Source of the DNA: Euclidia mi
Lineage: Eukaryota > Arthropoda > Insecta > Lepidoptera > Erebidae
Assembly: GCA_944739405.2 (NCBI GenBank)
Contig: OX123197.2
Location: 55,838,047 to 55,902,046 of the forward strand
DNA length: 64,000 bases
Direction: 5' to 3'
Part shown: in pieces, positions 42,195 to 53,840 of the stretch
Layout: each line of letters begins with the position of its first letter
How positions within the stretch are numbered: the first letter of the stretch is position 1
Made by a program: the position numbers and the translations under genes
The notes under the pieces: model-generated
What the model was told of the DNA's origin: nothing
Database searches by the model: none
What the model saw: the letters and a program-made list of their open reading frames with translations, nothing else

Positions 42195-42460
42195 TCAAAG
42201 CCCAGAGGTGTACGTAACGGACTGCCGAGACTATGGTCTCGGGTTCGATCCCCAGGTACCCCGGGCACACACCTCTACCTTTTTGAAGTTACGTGTGTAT
42301 TAAATATGTTAATTATCACTCGCTTAATATTGTGCCTGGGAGATGGCAATAGGCTCGCCCCCTATTACATTGGGACCTAAACATAACTGGCAAAATGTGG
42401 GTGTGTATACACCTCTGCCTACCCCTTCGAGGATAAAAGACGTGAAGTTATGTTGCCTAT
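42195..42460 (+). mobile_element. SINE family B, near full-length
   Basis: A tRNA-like head remnant with B-box GGGTTCGATCCCC (42240), then AATAGGCTCGCCCCCTATTA, AAATGTGGGTGTGTATACACC, CTCTGCCTACCCCTTC and an ACGTGAAGTTATG end. Same body and 3' end as 24630-24898 on the opposite strand. Confidence 0.7.
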
Positions 42461-42509
42461 ATTTATTTTGAATTAATATGTTGATGTAAGATTAATTTAT
42501 ATTAACAAC

Positions 42510-42545
42510 TAGAAGACGCACGCAGCTACGCCCGCCCATTTTACA
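42510..42545 (-). mobile_element. Mini-Helitron terminus fragment
   Basis: CTAGAAGACGCACGCAGCTACGCCCGCC matches the CTAG end of the elements at 13651 and 56137. The body is cut off by a SINE head at about 42563. Confidence 0.55.
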
Positions 42546-42562
42546 TTTTTATATTTTATTTT

Positions 42563-42720
42563 GACCACCGGTTGGCGCAGCGGGAGTGTATGCGACTGCT
42601 ACGCCGAAGGTCGCGGGTTTGATTCCCGCTCATGTCAAACATTTGTGTGCATGAACATGGATGTTTGTCTTGGTCTGGGTGTTTCTATGTATGTATTTAC
42701 AAAAAAAGTATAATTATGTA
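42563..42720 (+). mobile_element. SINE family D, tRNA-derived
   Basis: A-box TTGGCGCAGCGGGAG (42582) and B-box GGGTTTGATTCCCGC (42616) form a good tRNA-like head. A short body ATGTTTGTCTTGGTCTGGGT and a TATGTATTTA/AAAAAAGTA end follow. The next LINE starts within 50 bp. Confidence 0.65.
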
Positions 42721-44742
42721 TGTTTATCCATTATCCATTATGTATCTGCAATATTCAACAGATGCGTAGATACAGGGGTATTTCCTGATCTAATGAAACA
42801 CAGTAAAGTGATACCATTATTCAAAAAGGGATCCAAGAGCGACCCTAGTAATTTTCGGCACATTTCTATCTTGCCAGCTATTAGTAAATTTTTTTCTGCT
42901 ATTAGTAAGATTATTTTGCATCAATTAGAGAGCCACTTTCACACATATAATTTATTTCACAGTCAGCAGTATGGCTTCACTAAGGGTCGCTCCACCGTTG
43001 ATGCCGGTGTAAATTTGTTAAAACATTTTTTTTTACGTAAATTGAAACTTTATGGTATTAGAGATACCGCACTCAATCTTGTTGCCAGCTACCTTAGATA
43101 TAGAATTCAGTATGTAGATGTTAATGGGAGTAGGTCTCTAGGTTTGCCAGTAGGAATGGGCGGTCCACAGGGCTCTATTCTCGGTCCATTTCTTTTTTTA
43201 ATATGTGATATTGTTTTGTTTGCCGACGATACGTCACTAATTTTTAAAGTTGATCGCAATTCAAGTAACTTTGATACCGTCAATAACACTCATGCACAAG
43301 TATTAGATTGGTTTTCGACAGCTAATTTGGTACTCAATCTAATCAAAGTATAATGTTATGGGGTACAGCTGCTGATATGAAGACTATTTATGTCATTCAA
43401 AAGAGGGCCATACGTGCAATTTATAAGTAAGGTGCTAGAGTTTCTTTACGTGATAAATTTAAAGAAGTAGATATATTGACAATATGTTGTATCGCAATAT
43501 ATATATGCTAACTTAATGTACATTAAAAAAATTTAATTATATACCGCAAAAATAGTGATTTGAACAACGTGAACACAAGGAATAAGCATAAACTAGTAGG
43601 AAATAACTACCGTTTACATAAAGTTCAGAACTCATTTGCGGGGATTGGTATACGATTTTTCAACATATTGCCTCTTGAAATAATGAATTTACCCATGCAC
43701 AAATACAAACGGACAATTAGGAACTTTATTTCACAAAGGGGTTCTTACACTATTAAGGAATTTTTAAATGATAAGACACCATGGGGATAGGCTTAGGCTA
43801 TATTTTCTTTTCTGACCGTTAAGTATATTGTTATATAAATTTGTTAAATTCTCGTTTTGATATGTGACATGTTAAGTGGAGATGCCTCGTTAACACACGA
43901 TTTTTGCAGGATTTGGATATTTTTATGATTTATTGAATGTAGTTTAACATTATTTATCCCTGATTATATCATTGTTCACTTGTCACCTTTACAAAATTCT
44001 TTCTACATTTGCATTCCTTCACGCGTTCCACTAATTTACGTTAATAATAGCGATCTGGAAAGTGGAGGTAATTGGCGGTCATGGTCAGTATACCAATAGA
44101 TCGTTTTTTACTGCCGGTTTGTATACCGTTGTCATCATGCTCACTAAAATGTCATTTCTTGTGGTGGAGTTGTGTGTCGGGTCATCCCTGTCCCTCTAAT
44201 ATAGTGAGAGGGATGATGGCTGGCCCATGCGTCATACTTGTGAACGGGTGCTACTTGCGATAACTGGTCGATGACAGTCTTGCGGGCTGGTATTAAATTT
44301 TAATATTTAGCTGCATCATTTCCATCGTGGTTCTGATCACTTTCACAGATTGCCTGCATTATTAGGTATATAATGTAAGTGGATGCTCCTGTTTCACCAT
44401 GTCTATTCTGAGGAGGCTAACTAAATGAACATCAAAATTAAAATTAAGTATTATGCTTGAGTATTATTATGTACAGTAAATATATACAAGTGATATAGAA
44501 GGTGTAACAGTTGCAGCACCTTACAAAATGTAAATTATGTGTATTATGCAAAACCTGGCGAAAAAAAAAGAGTGACCGTGAGTTTTATTGCCCGTTCTTT
44601 CTTATGGTTCTACGCCCTTGCTTTGCGAACATGACAGTAAATGTAAATGTAGAGTCTTTAAGAAATAATTTTATAAATTTATTATTTTGACGTTCATAGG
44701 CGTCACATTGTGACCCAAATGAATAAAGAATTTTGACTTTGA
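42720..44742 (+). mobile_element. CR1-type LINE fragment (family C)
   Basis: RT piece 42730-43353, a deletion, C-terminal piece 43560-43790, then about 950 bp of 3' UTR ending GAATAAAGAATTTTGACTTTGACTC. The TTGACTTTGACT tail is known from several insect LINEs. Lies tail to tail with LINE D. Confidence 0.7.
42730..43790 (+). pseudogene. LINE family C reverse transcriptase, internally deleted
   Basis: The frame to 43353 shows V-I-P-L-F-K-K-G-S-K, F-R-H-I-S-I-L-P, Q-Y-G-F-T-K-G-R-S-T and then L-K-L-Y-G-I-R directly, skipping the usual F-x-D-x-x-K-A-F-D block. G-G-P-Q-G-S-I-L-G-P and I-V-L-F-A-D-D-T-S-L follow. Another deletion joins the thumb to Q-S-I-M-L-W-G near 43350. 43560-43790 holds the ORF2 end (F-F-N-I-L-P-L). 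Dead. Confidence 0.75.
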
Positions 44743-45010
44743 CTCTAGTACCCATTGTACAAGCTCTGCTTAGTTTGGGACTAGATACTTACTTATCGTG
44801 TCGATGGCAACACATTATATAGATTTGGCCCAAAACTCGGCCACTCGAATGGCATTTGGCCTTGCCTCTTATAGGTCGTTCAGCGTACACGACCCCGGGC
44901 TTGCGGGGCACGAAAGCAAATAGCCCATCGTCTGTGGTGACGCGCCACAGCCCGTTTATTCGTGCTTGGGTCTATGAATCCCCACCTTGACAGATTGTCC
45001 TTGGATCTGC

Positions 45011-46839
45011 CTACCTGGTACGCAGCCTATTGAGCGCCTTCCAGGTTGGCCAAGGAAGCCTGTTTCCTGCAGGTAGTTTTTCTGCCAAAGGGACGAAGGT
45101 TTGGAGAGGTAATTTGTCACGCCAAATGTTTTCTCTGGCTTTAGGAGCATTGTTATCGCTGGCTGGGGTGGTACTGAGAAAACATTTTCGGGTTTTCAAC
45201 CTCTTTGTGTCTGGGCTTTGGCCATACAGTGGGTGTCTTGAGTCTGCCTTCTGTTTCCATTTTTCTATAGAGGAGGCTACTTCTCTGCGGACAGATGAAA
45301 GCGCAATGCCTGCCAGGGGATATAGCATCTCTACAGGAGTCGGCTTCAAACATCCAGTAATTTGTCGGCACGTTTCGTTTAAAGCTATATCCACTTTCTT
45401 GGCGTGAGACGATCGGTGCCAAACTGGGCACGCGTATTCGCCCACAGAGAAACACAATGCCAATCCTGTGGTACGCAACACTGAAGGCGCAGCGCCCCAT
45501 TTTGAGGATGTTAAACTGAGTAGGAGGTTATTACGTGCAGAGACCTTTTGTTTTAAATTATCGCAGATGGCTTTGTACGTTAATGTACGATCCAGGATTA
45601 CACCCAGGTATTTTGGATGGTTGCAATGAGAAACAGGAGTGCCTCACCAGGAGATGTTAAGGGCACGATTCGCTGATATGTTACGCAGGTGAAATGCACA
45701 GGATTGTGTTTTTGCCGGATTAGGTTTCAGACTGTTTTCGTCGTAGTAAGTACCTAGCTTGGAAAATGCGGCTGATAGAGTAGTCTCAGCCTGCCCGAAG
45801 GTTTTGGTTCGTGTTGCGAGCGCTAAGTCATCTGCGTAAACGAATCGACTATTGGATTGGTCGTTGGTATAAATATTAAAGAGAATCGGAGCCAGTACAC
45901 TACCTTGGGGCAGTCCATTCTATTGGCAATGCCACCTGCTCTTATCTGAAAGCATATGAACTTGAAAGTGTCGATTACGCAAAAGCTCTCCAAGGATACG
46001 GACAAATTTCATGTCGCCAGTGATGTTCGCCACCTTCCACAGCAGTCTCCGTATGTTTACGGTGTCGTACGCGGCTGAAAGATCCACAAAGACGACTCCC
46101 GAGACTTCGCCAGCCTCAAAGCCGTTTTCTATGTACTGAGTCAGGTTCAGAACTTGGCTACAGCATGACTTGCCCGGTCTGAAGACAGTTTGCTCAGGGA
46201 TTAGTTTTGGGTCTATGGTATCACTCAGTCAGTTAAGAAGCATTCTCTCAAGTAACTTGTATGTGGGACAAAAGAGTGAAATAGGCTGGAAACTTTTTGG
46301 ATCATCTGGGCACTTACCAGGTTTCAGAATAGCTATTATCTTGGCCTTTCTCCACAAGCTAGGTATTTTTTCTGTCTCCGCACATGTGTTAAAAAAATTG
46401 AGAAGCCAAGAAACCGCAACTGGGCCAAGGTGTTTTAGTTACCTTAGACCTTTCCTAATTTCATATTTTTTATGGCCGAAGTGATTTCTGTGATGTTAAA
46501 TGGGCTACTCGTAACGTCATTCGGATCCGAAGAATAGCTGGGTGATTTAGGTGTCCTTTTTGGTCGCTGTGATGGCTTGCCGTTTAAAAGTAGTTGATGT
46601 GCGACTTGATTTGCAGTAACTAGACACATTTGTACAGCCTTTGGGCTCCCATTGGTCAGTTTATGGATAGTACACCATGCCTTCTTACTGCTATGGGTTA
46701 GATCGATGGAATTAATAATTGTATTTATCCACTTTTCTCGCCTCTTTTTAGATATTTCGTTAAGCAGCTCTTCATCCATATGAAGCGTTTCTTCAGAGAA
46801 GGGGTTTTTGTTGTAGGAAGACTCATATCGATTCAGCAT
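45011..46839 (-). pseudogene. LINE family D reverse transcriptase remnants
   Basis: The frame 46839-46444 covers the endonuclease-RT linker. The RT palm is in fragments around 46240-45780, where readable traces include a V-D-L-S-A-A-Y-D-T-V-like block near 46070 and a Gln-Gly box near 45905. The frame 45481-45011 (156 residues) is the C-terminal domain with Y-A-C-P-V-W-H-R-S, C-L-K-P-T-P-V, L-A-G-I-A and P-W-P-T-W-K-A-L-N-R-L-R-T. The last motif set is common in insect LINE ORF2 ends. Confidence 0.65.
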
Positions 46840-47108
46840 TTGGGCAGATTTTGGTGAAAGGCCTGGTATGTGTAAAGTACGACAGCCCTTGGGTATAAAC
46901 CGTTGAGACGCTAAAGCAACAATCTTTACAAATTGGCTCTAATGTTGGGGGTCTGGTATTATATTCATTAAAGAGCCGTCAATATATTTTGAATAATGAT
47001 TCCAGTCCGCCTTTGCGTAGTTGAATCGTCGCTTGAAAGGAACTTCGTTTGGTTTTATTATAGCCTGACAGTATACATAATGGGCCTATGCTGACTTCTA
47101 GGTATAGG

Positions 47109-48503
47109 TTAGCACATTGATTTAGTACACTGTGTGCTTATGGATGAGCTGACAAAAATTAAATCAGGGTTGTAACCTCTTCTCCACCAACCGCTATTAA
47201 ATGAAGAAGGAATTTTAAGATTATGAATAAAAGTCAAGTTTAATGCATCCGCCCATTCTTCTTCGGCTTTTCCGTCCAGGTTAGTCTCGCGATAGCTCCA
47301 GGAGATGTTATGGCTGTTGAAGTCGCCAACAATGATTTTGATAGAGTGTTTATCAAAGTTGGGCAGACTGTGAAAGATAAAAAGTTCGTTGGGTGGTTTA
47401 TAAACGAAGGAAATCGTGCAATTATTGAGCTCGATTGTTATTAATTCTATGGCATTATAAGTAGAATAGCACACAGAGACAATAGAGATATTTGGTCTAG
47501 AGAACATTGCACTGCCATATTTTGGGTGGGGTATCTCCGCTATAAGAACCATGCCTTCGATTTGGGGACTAGGTTGTAATGTGTCCCTGTGAGTTTCCTG
47601 CACACATACACTAGTCACAAAAATTAAGGGATATAAAAAAAATTAAAGGTAAATCGCAGCGCTTTGAATTTTCGAGGGATTTTAGAGGACACTTTGAGAT
47701 TAAAAAATTACCGACAATATCCTTCGTTCATCCATTTTATCCAAAGTTATACCAAGTTATCCAAATATCCTTAATTATGCGAATTTTTGTCTTTTTTTCA
47801 GTCCGAGTTTTCCAATTCAAAAAAATTTTTTTTTCTAAAAGATGTTTACATTTTCTTATAGAAAATATTGTGCAGTTTTCAAAACCTTCCTTCAATTTCC
47901 TATGCGATTATTATTTCCGGAGTTATTGATTATCAAAGTTAAAAATAACTTTTTTGCTTTGATTGACGATAATTCCGCGGCAAATCGTCGGACAGGCTTT
48001 TTGAATACGTCAAAGTAAAGAAAATTAAATTCTCTAAAAGAACGAAACAATCAAAAAAATTTTTTTTGAAGCCCGTGGACCTTTTTTTAGACGAGAAAAA
48101 GTAGGAAAAATATTTTTTGGTAGTTTTATTATGATTTCTCCAGACTTGGACATGACAAAAAATTTCATAGTCATATCTGAAAACAAAACACTTGGAGCTA
48201 CAATTTGCTTTTTTTATTTTTTCTATACGACCATTTTTCTCGGAGTTACAGCTCGTTGAAAATCACCCAAAAATTTGGATATTTTTTTATATCCCTTAAT
48301 TTTTGTGACGAGTTTAGTATGTCGCAGCCTGTTTTGCGGCACAGCTCCGATAATATATCTGACTTTGCGCTCGAGAAGCCCTCAATGTTCATCGAAACAA
48401 TGCGTAAGGCGGGCTCTAATAAGTGCTTTACTTGTGGCGGGGCCAGTGGCCAGCGTTGTTGGGTTGAATTGTGTTGATCCATCGTGGTGAGAGGATTTGT
48501 CAC
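47109..48503 (-). pseudogene. LINE family D endonuclease, split by an insertion
   Basis: The first part (48503-48317) carries I-V-S-M-N-I-E-G-F-S near residue 35. The second (47606-47109) carries C-V-Q-E-T-H-R-D, I-V-G-D-F-N-S-H-N near residue 95 and N-P-D-L-I-F-V-S-S. These are the usual boxes of the AP-type endonuclease. The break between C-D-I-L and C-V-Q-E-T is caused exactly by the TIR element. Confidence 0.75.
47609..48314. mobile_element. 706 bp Tc1/mariner-type non-autonomous element
   Basis: Ends begin CACTAGTCACAAAAATTAAG and (inverted, right end) AACTCGTCACAAAAATTAAG, then GGATATAAAAAAA on both sides, about 33 bp with 3-4 differences at the tip. A TA lies at each side (47607-47608 and 48315-48316), and removing the insert plus one TA rejoins the LINE endonuclease frame. 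The inside is AT-rich and shows no transposase domain. Confidence 0.85.
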
Positions 48504-48678
48504 CTAGACTCTGCGTTACCGAGTGCTAGGTGTCCAGGATGCGCGGGACGTTGGGACTCTTATTCGCTTTTCTACGTTGTTCGGGGAGGCTCCTTTCATG
48601 CACCCCACTGGGACTAGATGGTGATGTGTGTATGTGGTAGAATATTATTATTATTATTTTATTAATTTAACTATTTCT

Positions 48679-48855
48679 GCCCGATCCCGTGGGAATTTTA
48701 GGTCATCCCTTCTTAGTGCACCTTTACAGTCCCCAAGGAACATATATTTTCAAATTGTAGTTTGCGCGGGAAACTGAATTTTTTTGCCAAATTACGCCAA
48801 ATAGTTTTGGCTTTAGCTTGTCTTGTCAGGCAGTAACGAAAGGATTTTATAAATT
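48679..48855 (-). mobile_element. Mini-Helitron, diverged partial copy
   Basis: GCCCGATCCCGTGGGAATTT, CTTCTTAGTGCACCTTTACAG, AATAGTTTTGGCTTTAGC and AGTAACGAAAGGATTTTATA match the mini-Helitron body. A 30 bp stretch is added near 48770. The CTAG end is lost. Confidence 0.6.
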
Positions 48856-48859
48856 ATCA

Positions 48860-49283
48860 CACAGGTAATATGAATACAAACTTCCAAACAACACTCGAAA
48901 AATGAGACCTGCTGGTAGTTTAACTAACTGACCGACGTTCATGATCTTTCACAGTCCACTGTTGGCCTGCAGTGAATTAGGAGAGGCTTATGGCCAGTTT
49001 TTCCGTCGTTATATTCATTTGTCAGATAATTATAAATATAATTATAAATATTATCCTCATAGGAATATATATTAAAGATGTAATTCTTGGAAACACCATT
49101 TAGTTCACTCTGTGTTAATTCATGAATGGGTTTACAGTTCAGGCTAAATTGCAATTGCTTTGCATAAGTAAACTGAGGAATGGAAATGCCAAAATCGCTT
49201 GTCGTGTAGGTCAAATTTGACCAATGAATGATGAATGCGCCTTCAATAAAAACTTTTACTAGGTGATAAAATACTACTATAAG

Positions 49284-49331
<48 letters not shown>

Positions 49332-51234
49332 CTCCGCAAATCTTTCAAGCACCTTGAACATCGTAATAACCTCATTAGGTACCAGTTAGCAAGACCTGTC
49401 TAAGTGGTATACTATTACCGCATCCCAGGCTCGCTTCATTAAAAACTAATTTACATACCAAATTTAAATTTCTTTGTGTTCCCAACTAAAAAATTTACAA
49501 CCGTTACGTGAGCGAACTCAAATAATTAGGTAGTTTGAAAAATTACGTTGCAATCTGAAGCGAGCGTAGTGATGTGCCTTGAATACTATTTGGTCGATTT
49601 GGCACGAGTCGAGTAGAGATAAATGCGATAGACTAAGTAATTTGGTGGACGTGATCGGTTGATTTGAATAAGTAAATTAAAGGTGGAGAAAATTTGACTT
49701 TCGGTCATACTAGTTAGTAGTTTACTACAAGGTTCGTCACGAGTATGGAGAAAAAATAGTTTGAGAACTAATTTACGTTTCGTGTTTCCGTGGCTTTTAT
49801 TTATGTGATCTAAATTTAAACACATAAAAATATTGTACCAAAATTCGATAGGTCTGGATATTGAACTTGAATTAATGTAGCTTTTTATCCTAGACTAAAT
49901 GCATTAGATAAAAGGCCTATTAATGTCATCATTGTATTATTCCGCACCGCAACTAAAACCTCCCCTAAAAAAATAAAACAACATTATGATGAGCATAATG
50001 TGATGATGGGATGACCCCAGCTTAGAACGAAGCCTCATAAACAGCCAAACACAAACGAAAATTTATGTCGCGTAGTCAACGAGCCGATATCTTTTAGATA
50101 GCCACAACTAAAATAACAGAGAAGCAAACAAATTTCCCTACGATAATAGCACGCGTTTGGTTGCACATGCGTACATTTACGTAATATACGTAATACAGGC
50201 TACCGTTAACGTGTAGAGCTGAACATAAGCTTACAATATATTTGCCTGTTACAACAAACTGTTTCGTGATAGCACGTGATGGTTATAACAGTTGGATACA
50301 GCGCCCTCTATCGTTCGAGCATACGTAATGGCGAATTTGGAACACGAAAAAATATATTGAGCGAGAAATTTGATGGTGCTATGAAATTGAATATTAGTAG
50401 TATTTAAGTGGCTGGATTTTATGTTGCATTTTGGAGCTAAGTATTGGAAGTGATTTTGATGAATTTTATGTTTACTCAGTGAATTAAGTTTAATAAGGCA
50501 TAAGCGCAGCATAAATAAAGTAGACACTAAAAATTTGTATGGTTTATTAAAAGTTAATAAATAAAATATCAAGCAAGCTTGTAAGGTCTCTAGCACATGC
50601 AAAGGAGTGGAGCCAAGATAATGAGATAAGACGCCCAGAAAATAATACACGGTCTCACTAAAAACAAGTTTGTATAAAGAAATAGACAAGCTTATAAAAA
50701 GTATTTAAAAAATTTAGGAAGAAAGTAGCTACCAGTTATTGTACAAAATAAATCTATTGATTAACTTACTATGTACTCGAAGCAACATATATAGTGGGTA
50801 TAATGGCAGAACTGAATAACTCAAAATTTCAAGTTTCGAGATAATCGCGATTTACTGTTTTTTTGACACTTTTTATTACATCACTAAGAAATGGACAACA
50901 ATTTTACCGTCGGCGATTTTATATGCTTTAAGCATATTTGCTGTCGATTCTATGTGTGATAAAACTAACTAATATCATGCACCAAAAAATAATAAAAATA
51001 AAAAACCAAGTTATCCAATTTTACCACACCAAGATATTGCAAACATACCGTAGTTAGCAAATTCTATATTGTAGTTATTTAGTTTTCCCACACATTAAAT
51101 GACTGTGAATACATGAATTTGGGTCAACTAAGGACATTTATTGAGTTTTGAACCTAAAGAAATATTTAAACACGAAAGTTAGGCATTCTTAGTGAAAGTT
51201 TATTTTTGAAATTTTATCACTGATTATGGATTTC
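48860..51234. other. No recognisable gene; (TA)n microsatellite inside
   Basis: About 2.4 kb of AT-rich intron DNA. It contains the (TA)n run at 49287-49329. The 146-residue minus frame at 50249-50689 is Leu/Phe/Ser/Tyr-rich, as random AT-rich translation is, and carries no known motif. Confidence 0.4.
49287..49329. repeat. (TA)n microsatellite
   Basis: About 21 TA units without interruption, at 49287-49329. Confidence 0.95.
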
Positions 51235-51250
51235 ACATACATACATAGAC

Positions 51251-51985
51251 TCACGCCTGTTTCCCGGAGGGGTAGGCAGAGACTACGGAACGCCATTTGC
51301 AACGATCCTGACATATCTCTCTTGTTTCATTCACTCCCGTCAAGTTTCTCATGCATGCTCTTCTATTTAGGGTACTTCTGACCTGTCCTTTTCTTAGGAT
51401 GTCTCCAATCTGGTCAGAGAACGTCCGCCTAGGTCTTCCTCTTCGTCCTGTCCTATTCATATTTGCCTTATATATCTTCATTGTCAGTCTTTCGTCATCC
51501 ATCCTCTCCATGTGCCCAAACCATCTTAACATGCCTTTCTCGATGCTTGTCACTACATCTTCTTTTACCCCACACCACTCTCTTATCACACTATTCTTTA
51601 CTCTGTCGGTCAAAGATATACCACACATACTTCTCAGTGCTCTTATTTCTACCGCATTTATTCTACTTTCAAATCTCTTCTGCCATACCCAACTTTTACT
51701 ACCATACATAAGGATAGGCACTAACACCCCTCTATGCACAGTCAAACGTGCCTTTTTGGACACGTTATGACTGTTCATAAACGCCTTCAGAGCTCCATTT
51801 ACACTATTACCTGCATAAACTCTTCTTTCAATATCTTTTTCATTCTTACCATCTCTTGTAAACAACGTAACTAAGTAAACAAACTCATTTACTTGTTCCA
51901 CTCGCTGTCCATCGATCAAAATATTACAAGCCGTAACGCATTCCTCCTTTTCAAAAACCATAACTTTCGTTTTACTTACATTCAC
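51251..51985 (-). pseudogene. LINE family E RT, thumb and C-terminus
   Basis: 244 residues beginning M-N-V-S-K-T-K-V-M-V-F. It continues with F-V-Y-L-V-T-L-F-T-R-D-G-K, L-V-P-I-L-M-Y-G-S-K-S-W, L-R-S-M-C-G-I-S-L, M-L-R-W-F-G-H-M-E-R-M and G-R-R-G-R-P-R-R-T-F. The terminal S-V-V-S-A-Y-P-S-G-K-Q-A runs into the tail, so the 3' UTR is practically absent. The end is the same coding sequence that caps the fragments elsewhere. Confidence 0.85.
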
Positions 51986-52192
51986 TTACATTCCTTTCCT
52001 CTCTAACGCACCATGCATGATTGTTACCATCTCCTGCAACTCCGCTGAAGACGCAAGTATTACCTGATCATCAACATAAAGGAGGCATTTGACGAGTAAC
52101 CCGTTCATCCTTAATCCGCAGTCCCTATGTTTAAAATCTTGCAAACAACTGTCCATGAAAAGGTTAAACAGCCACGGCGACGCTACACATCC

Positions 52193-52834
52193 TTATCTAA
52201 CACCTTTCTCGATGGTAAACCAGTCAGTGTATGCCCCGTTTATCCTCACACAAGCTCTAGAATCCTCATAAAGGGATTTCAGAGCTCGAATGAGGCTGCT
52301 GTCTACCCCATTCATTGACAGCACCGACCACATTTCATTCCTCACCACTTTATCGTAAGCCTTTTCCAAATCCACGAATGCGCAATAGACCTTTTGACCT
52401 TTGGCCAAAAACTTTTCGGCCATGCTTCGCAAGGAAGAAATCTGATCCGTGCACCCCATACCCTTTCGGAATCCCGCTTGTACATCCCATAGTTTCTTGT
52501 TGGTTACTTGCATAACTCTTTCAATCAGTACCTTTGCATACAATTTGCTAAGAAGGCTAATGCCTCTATAGTTTTTGCAGTCTTGGTGCGAGCCTTTGCC
52601 TTTGTACAGAGGCACAACTACAGCTGTGACCCAGTCATTAGGTACTCGGCCGGTGCTCCAGCACAAGTTATATAACCGCTGCAACTGACCAACTACGATG
52701 CCCTGTCCAGCCTTCAGCATTTCGACTGTAATACTATCATATCCTGCAGCTTTACCTACTTTCATACTTTCCAGTGCCTTCACAATCTCATCCACGCCAA
52801 TAACGCTTTCATCATTGCTATCACTACCATTCAT
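52193..52834 (-). pseudogene. LINE family E RT, fingers and palm start
   Basis: 213 residues with K-A-A-G-Y-D-S-I-T near 33, V-V-P-L-Y-K-G-K-G near 74 and N-Y-R-G-I-S-L-L-S near 88. A-G-F-R-K-G-M-G-C-T-D-Q-I and F-V-D-L-E-K-A-Y-D-K-V near 155 follow, the latter holding the first catalytic Asp. A frame break then occurs. The Q-G-C-V-A-S-P-W-L-F and YxDD boxes are readable in other frames at about 52190-52080. Confidence 0.8.
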
Positions 52835-53064
52835 TTAATCGACGGGTGTCTCTACCGCCGTTCTTTCAAATAATCCTTCAAAATACTCTTTCCATCTCTC
52901 AGCACGCACGATTCACCATTCACTATCCTTCCATTCTTGTCTCTGATCGATGTGTATTCTAAGAATTGAGTTCTTCCTCGAACTGCACGAACGGATTTTC
53001 AGAAAAACTTAATGTTTCTCCGGAAATCGTCAGATAGTCTGCTATCAAACTCATCTTTCTTTTC

Positions 53065-53346
53065 CTATTTTTTCCTTTTAACGATTTCTTTCACTATTCT
53101 TTTTGACCTAACAAACTCCTTTCTTGCTTCATCTATGTCCTCACTCGCTGCTTTTCCCATTCTTTCATTTGCTCTGGCAACCAACCAATCTAACCAAGCT
53201 TTCTTCTTCTCTGACACTGCTGATTGTACATCCTTGTCCCACCGTGTATTCTTAACCTTTCGTATTTTCCTTCTCTTGATCACACCACATACTTCAGATG
53301 CCACACATACTACCTCTTCTTTAAAGGACTGCCATAATTCATCCAT
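53065..53346 (-). pseudogene. LINE family E linker upstream of RT
   Basis: 93 residues, Lys/Arg-rich: W-Q-S-F-K-E-E, K-R-R-K-I-R-K-V-K-N, W-L-D-W-L-V-A-R-A-N-E. This resembles the segment between endonuclease and RT. 53347-53660 on the same strand may hold more of it in other frames. No complete endonuclease is present. Confidence 0.6.
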
Positions 53347-53840
53347 ATCGTTTATGCCATCGCACCTCTCAAATCATGCTATCAATCTTCGTTTATATTC
53401 ATCTTTCACATCTTTCTCTTGCAGATTTTCTACTTTTATTCTTTCCAAGACTCTATTTTCATTATGCTCTCGGTGTCGTCATCCCTTAAAGAGCCCACTT
53501 ATCCGGCTCAATACCAAGAAGTGGTCTGTGTGGATGCCGATCCCTCGATACACTCTTGTATGCATTACATTCTTTCTCAGTCGTTCATCTACTATTACAA
53601 AATCGATCATACATCTTCTAACATTTTTCGCCTCACGCGTATTTGGGTTTCACATGAAATAAAAAACTTGGATTAGAAGTAGTAACATTGTAGATATAAA
53701 AAAATTAACGTAAAATTACAATGTCAAAATTAACAGAATTATGTATGGCAACAAAATATTATAATTATGTAATAAAATTAAATATACAATCTTCTAAAAT
53801 CAACTAAAACAAAAATAAATTTCTTTTGCATTTAAACATA

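Larger units (their letters stand above)
44745..48640 (-). mobile_element. LINE family D, interrupted by a mariner-type element
   Basis: Minus strand. ORF2 endonuclease starts near 48503 and is split by the element at 47609-48314. RT fragments run 46839-45011. A 3' UTR-like region ends GTACAATGGGTACTAG at about 44745. Frames are broken many times. No ORF1 was recognised. 48504-48640 is the upstream part. The clade (I/Jockey/R1-like) was not settled. Confidence 0.7.
51235..53660 (-). mobile_element. LINE family E (RTE-like or related clade), 5' truncated
   Basis: Minus strand. Linker 53346-53065, RT N-terminal part 52834-52193, RT palm near 52190-52000 in broken frames, C-terminal part 51985-51251, and a (TATG)n tail at 51235-51247. 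Fragments of the same family lie at 657-945, 25141-25205 and 28162-28292. The 3' end is shared with SINE family B. Clade uncertain: Y-V-D-D-Q-V-like box and layout recall RTE/Proto2 elements. Confidence 0.8.

Noticed and set aside
49287..49329. (TA)n run as a functional element
   Set aside because: An ordinary microsatellite in AT-rich intron.
50249..50689. 146-residue minus frame
   Set aside because: Low-complexity composition expected from AT-rich DNA, no recognisable motif and no splice context.
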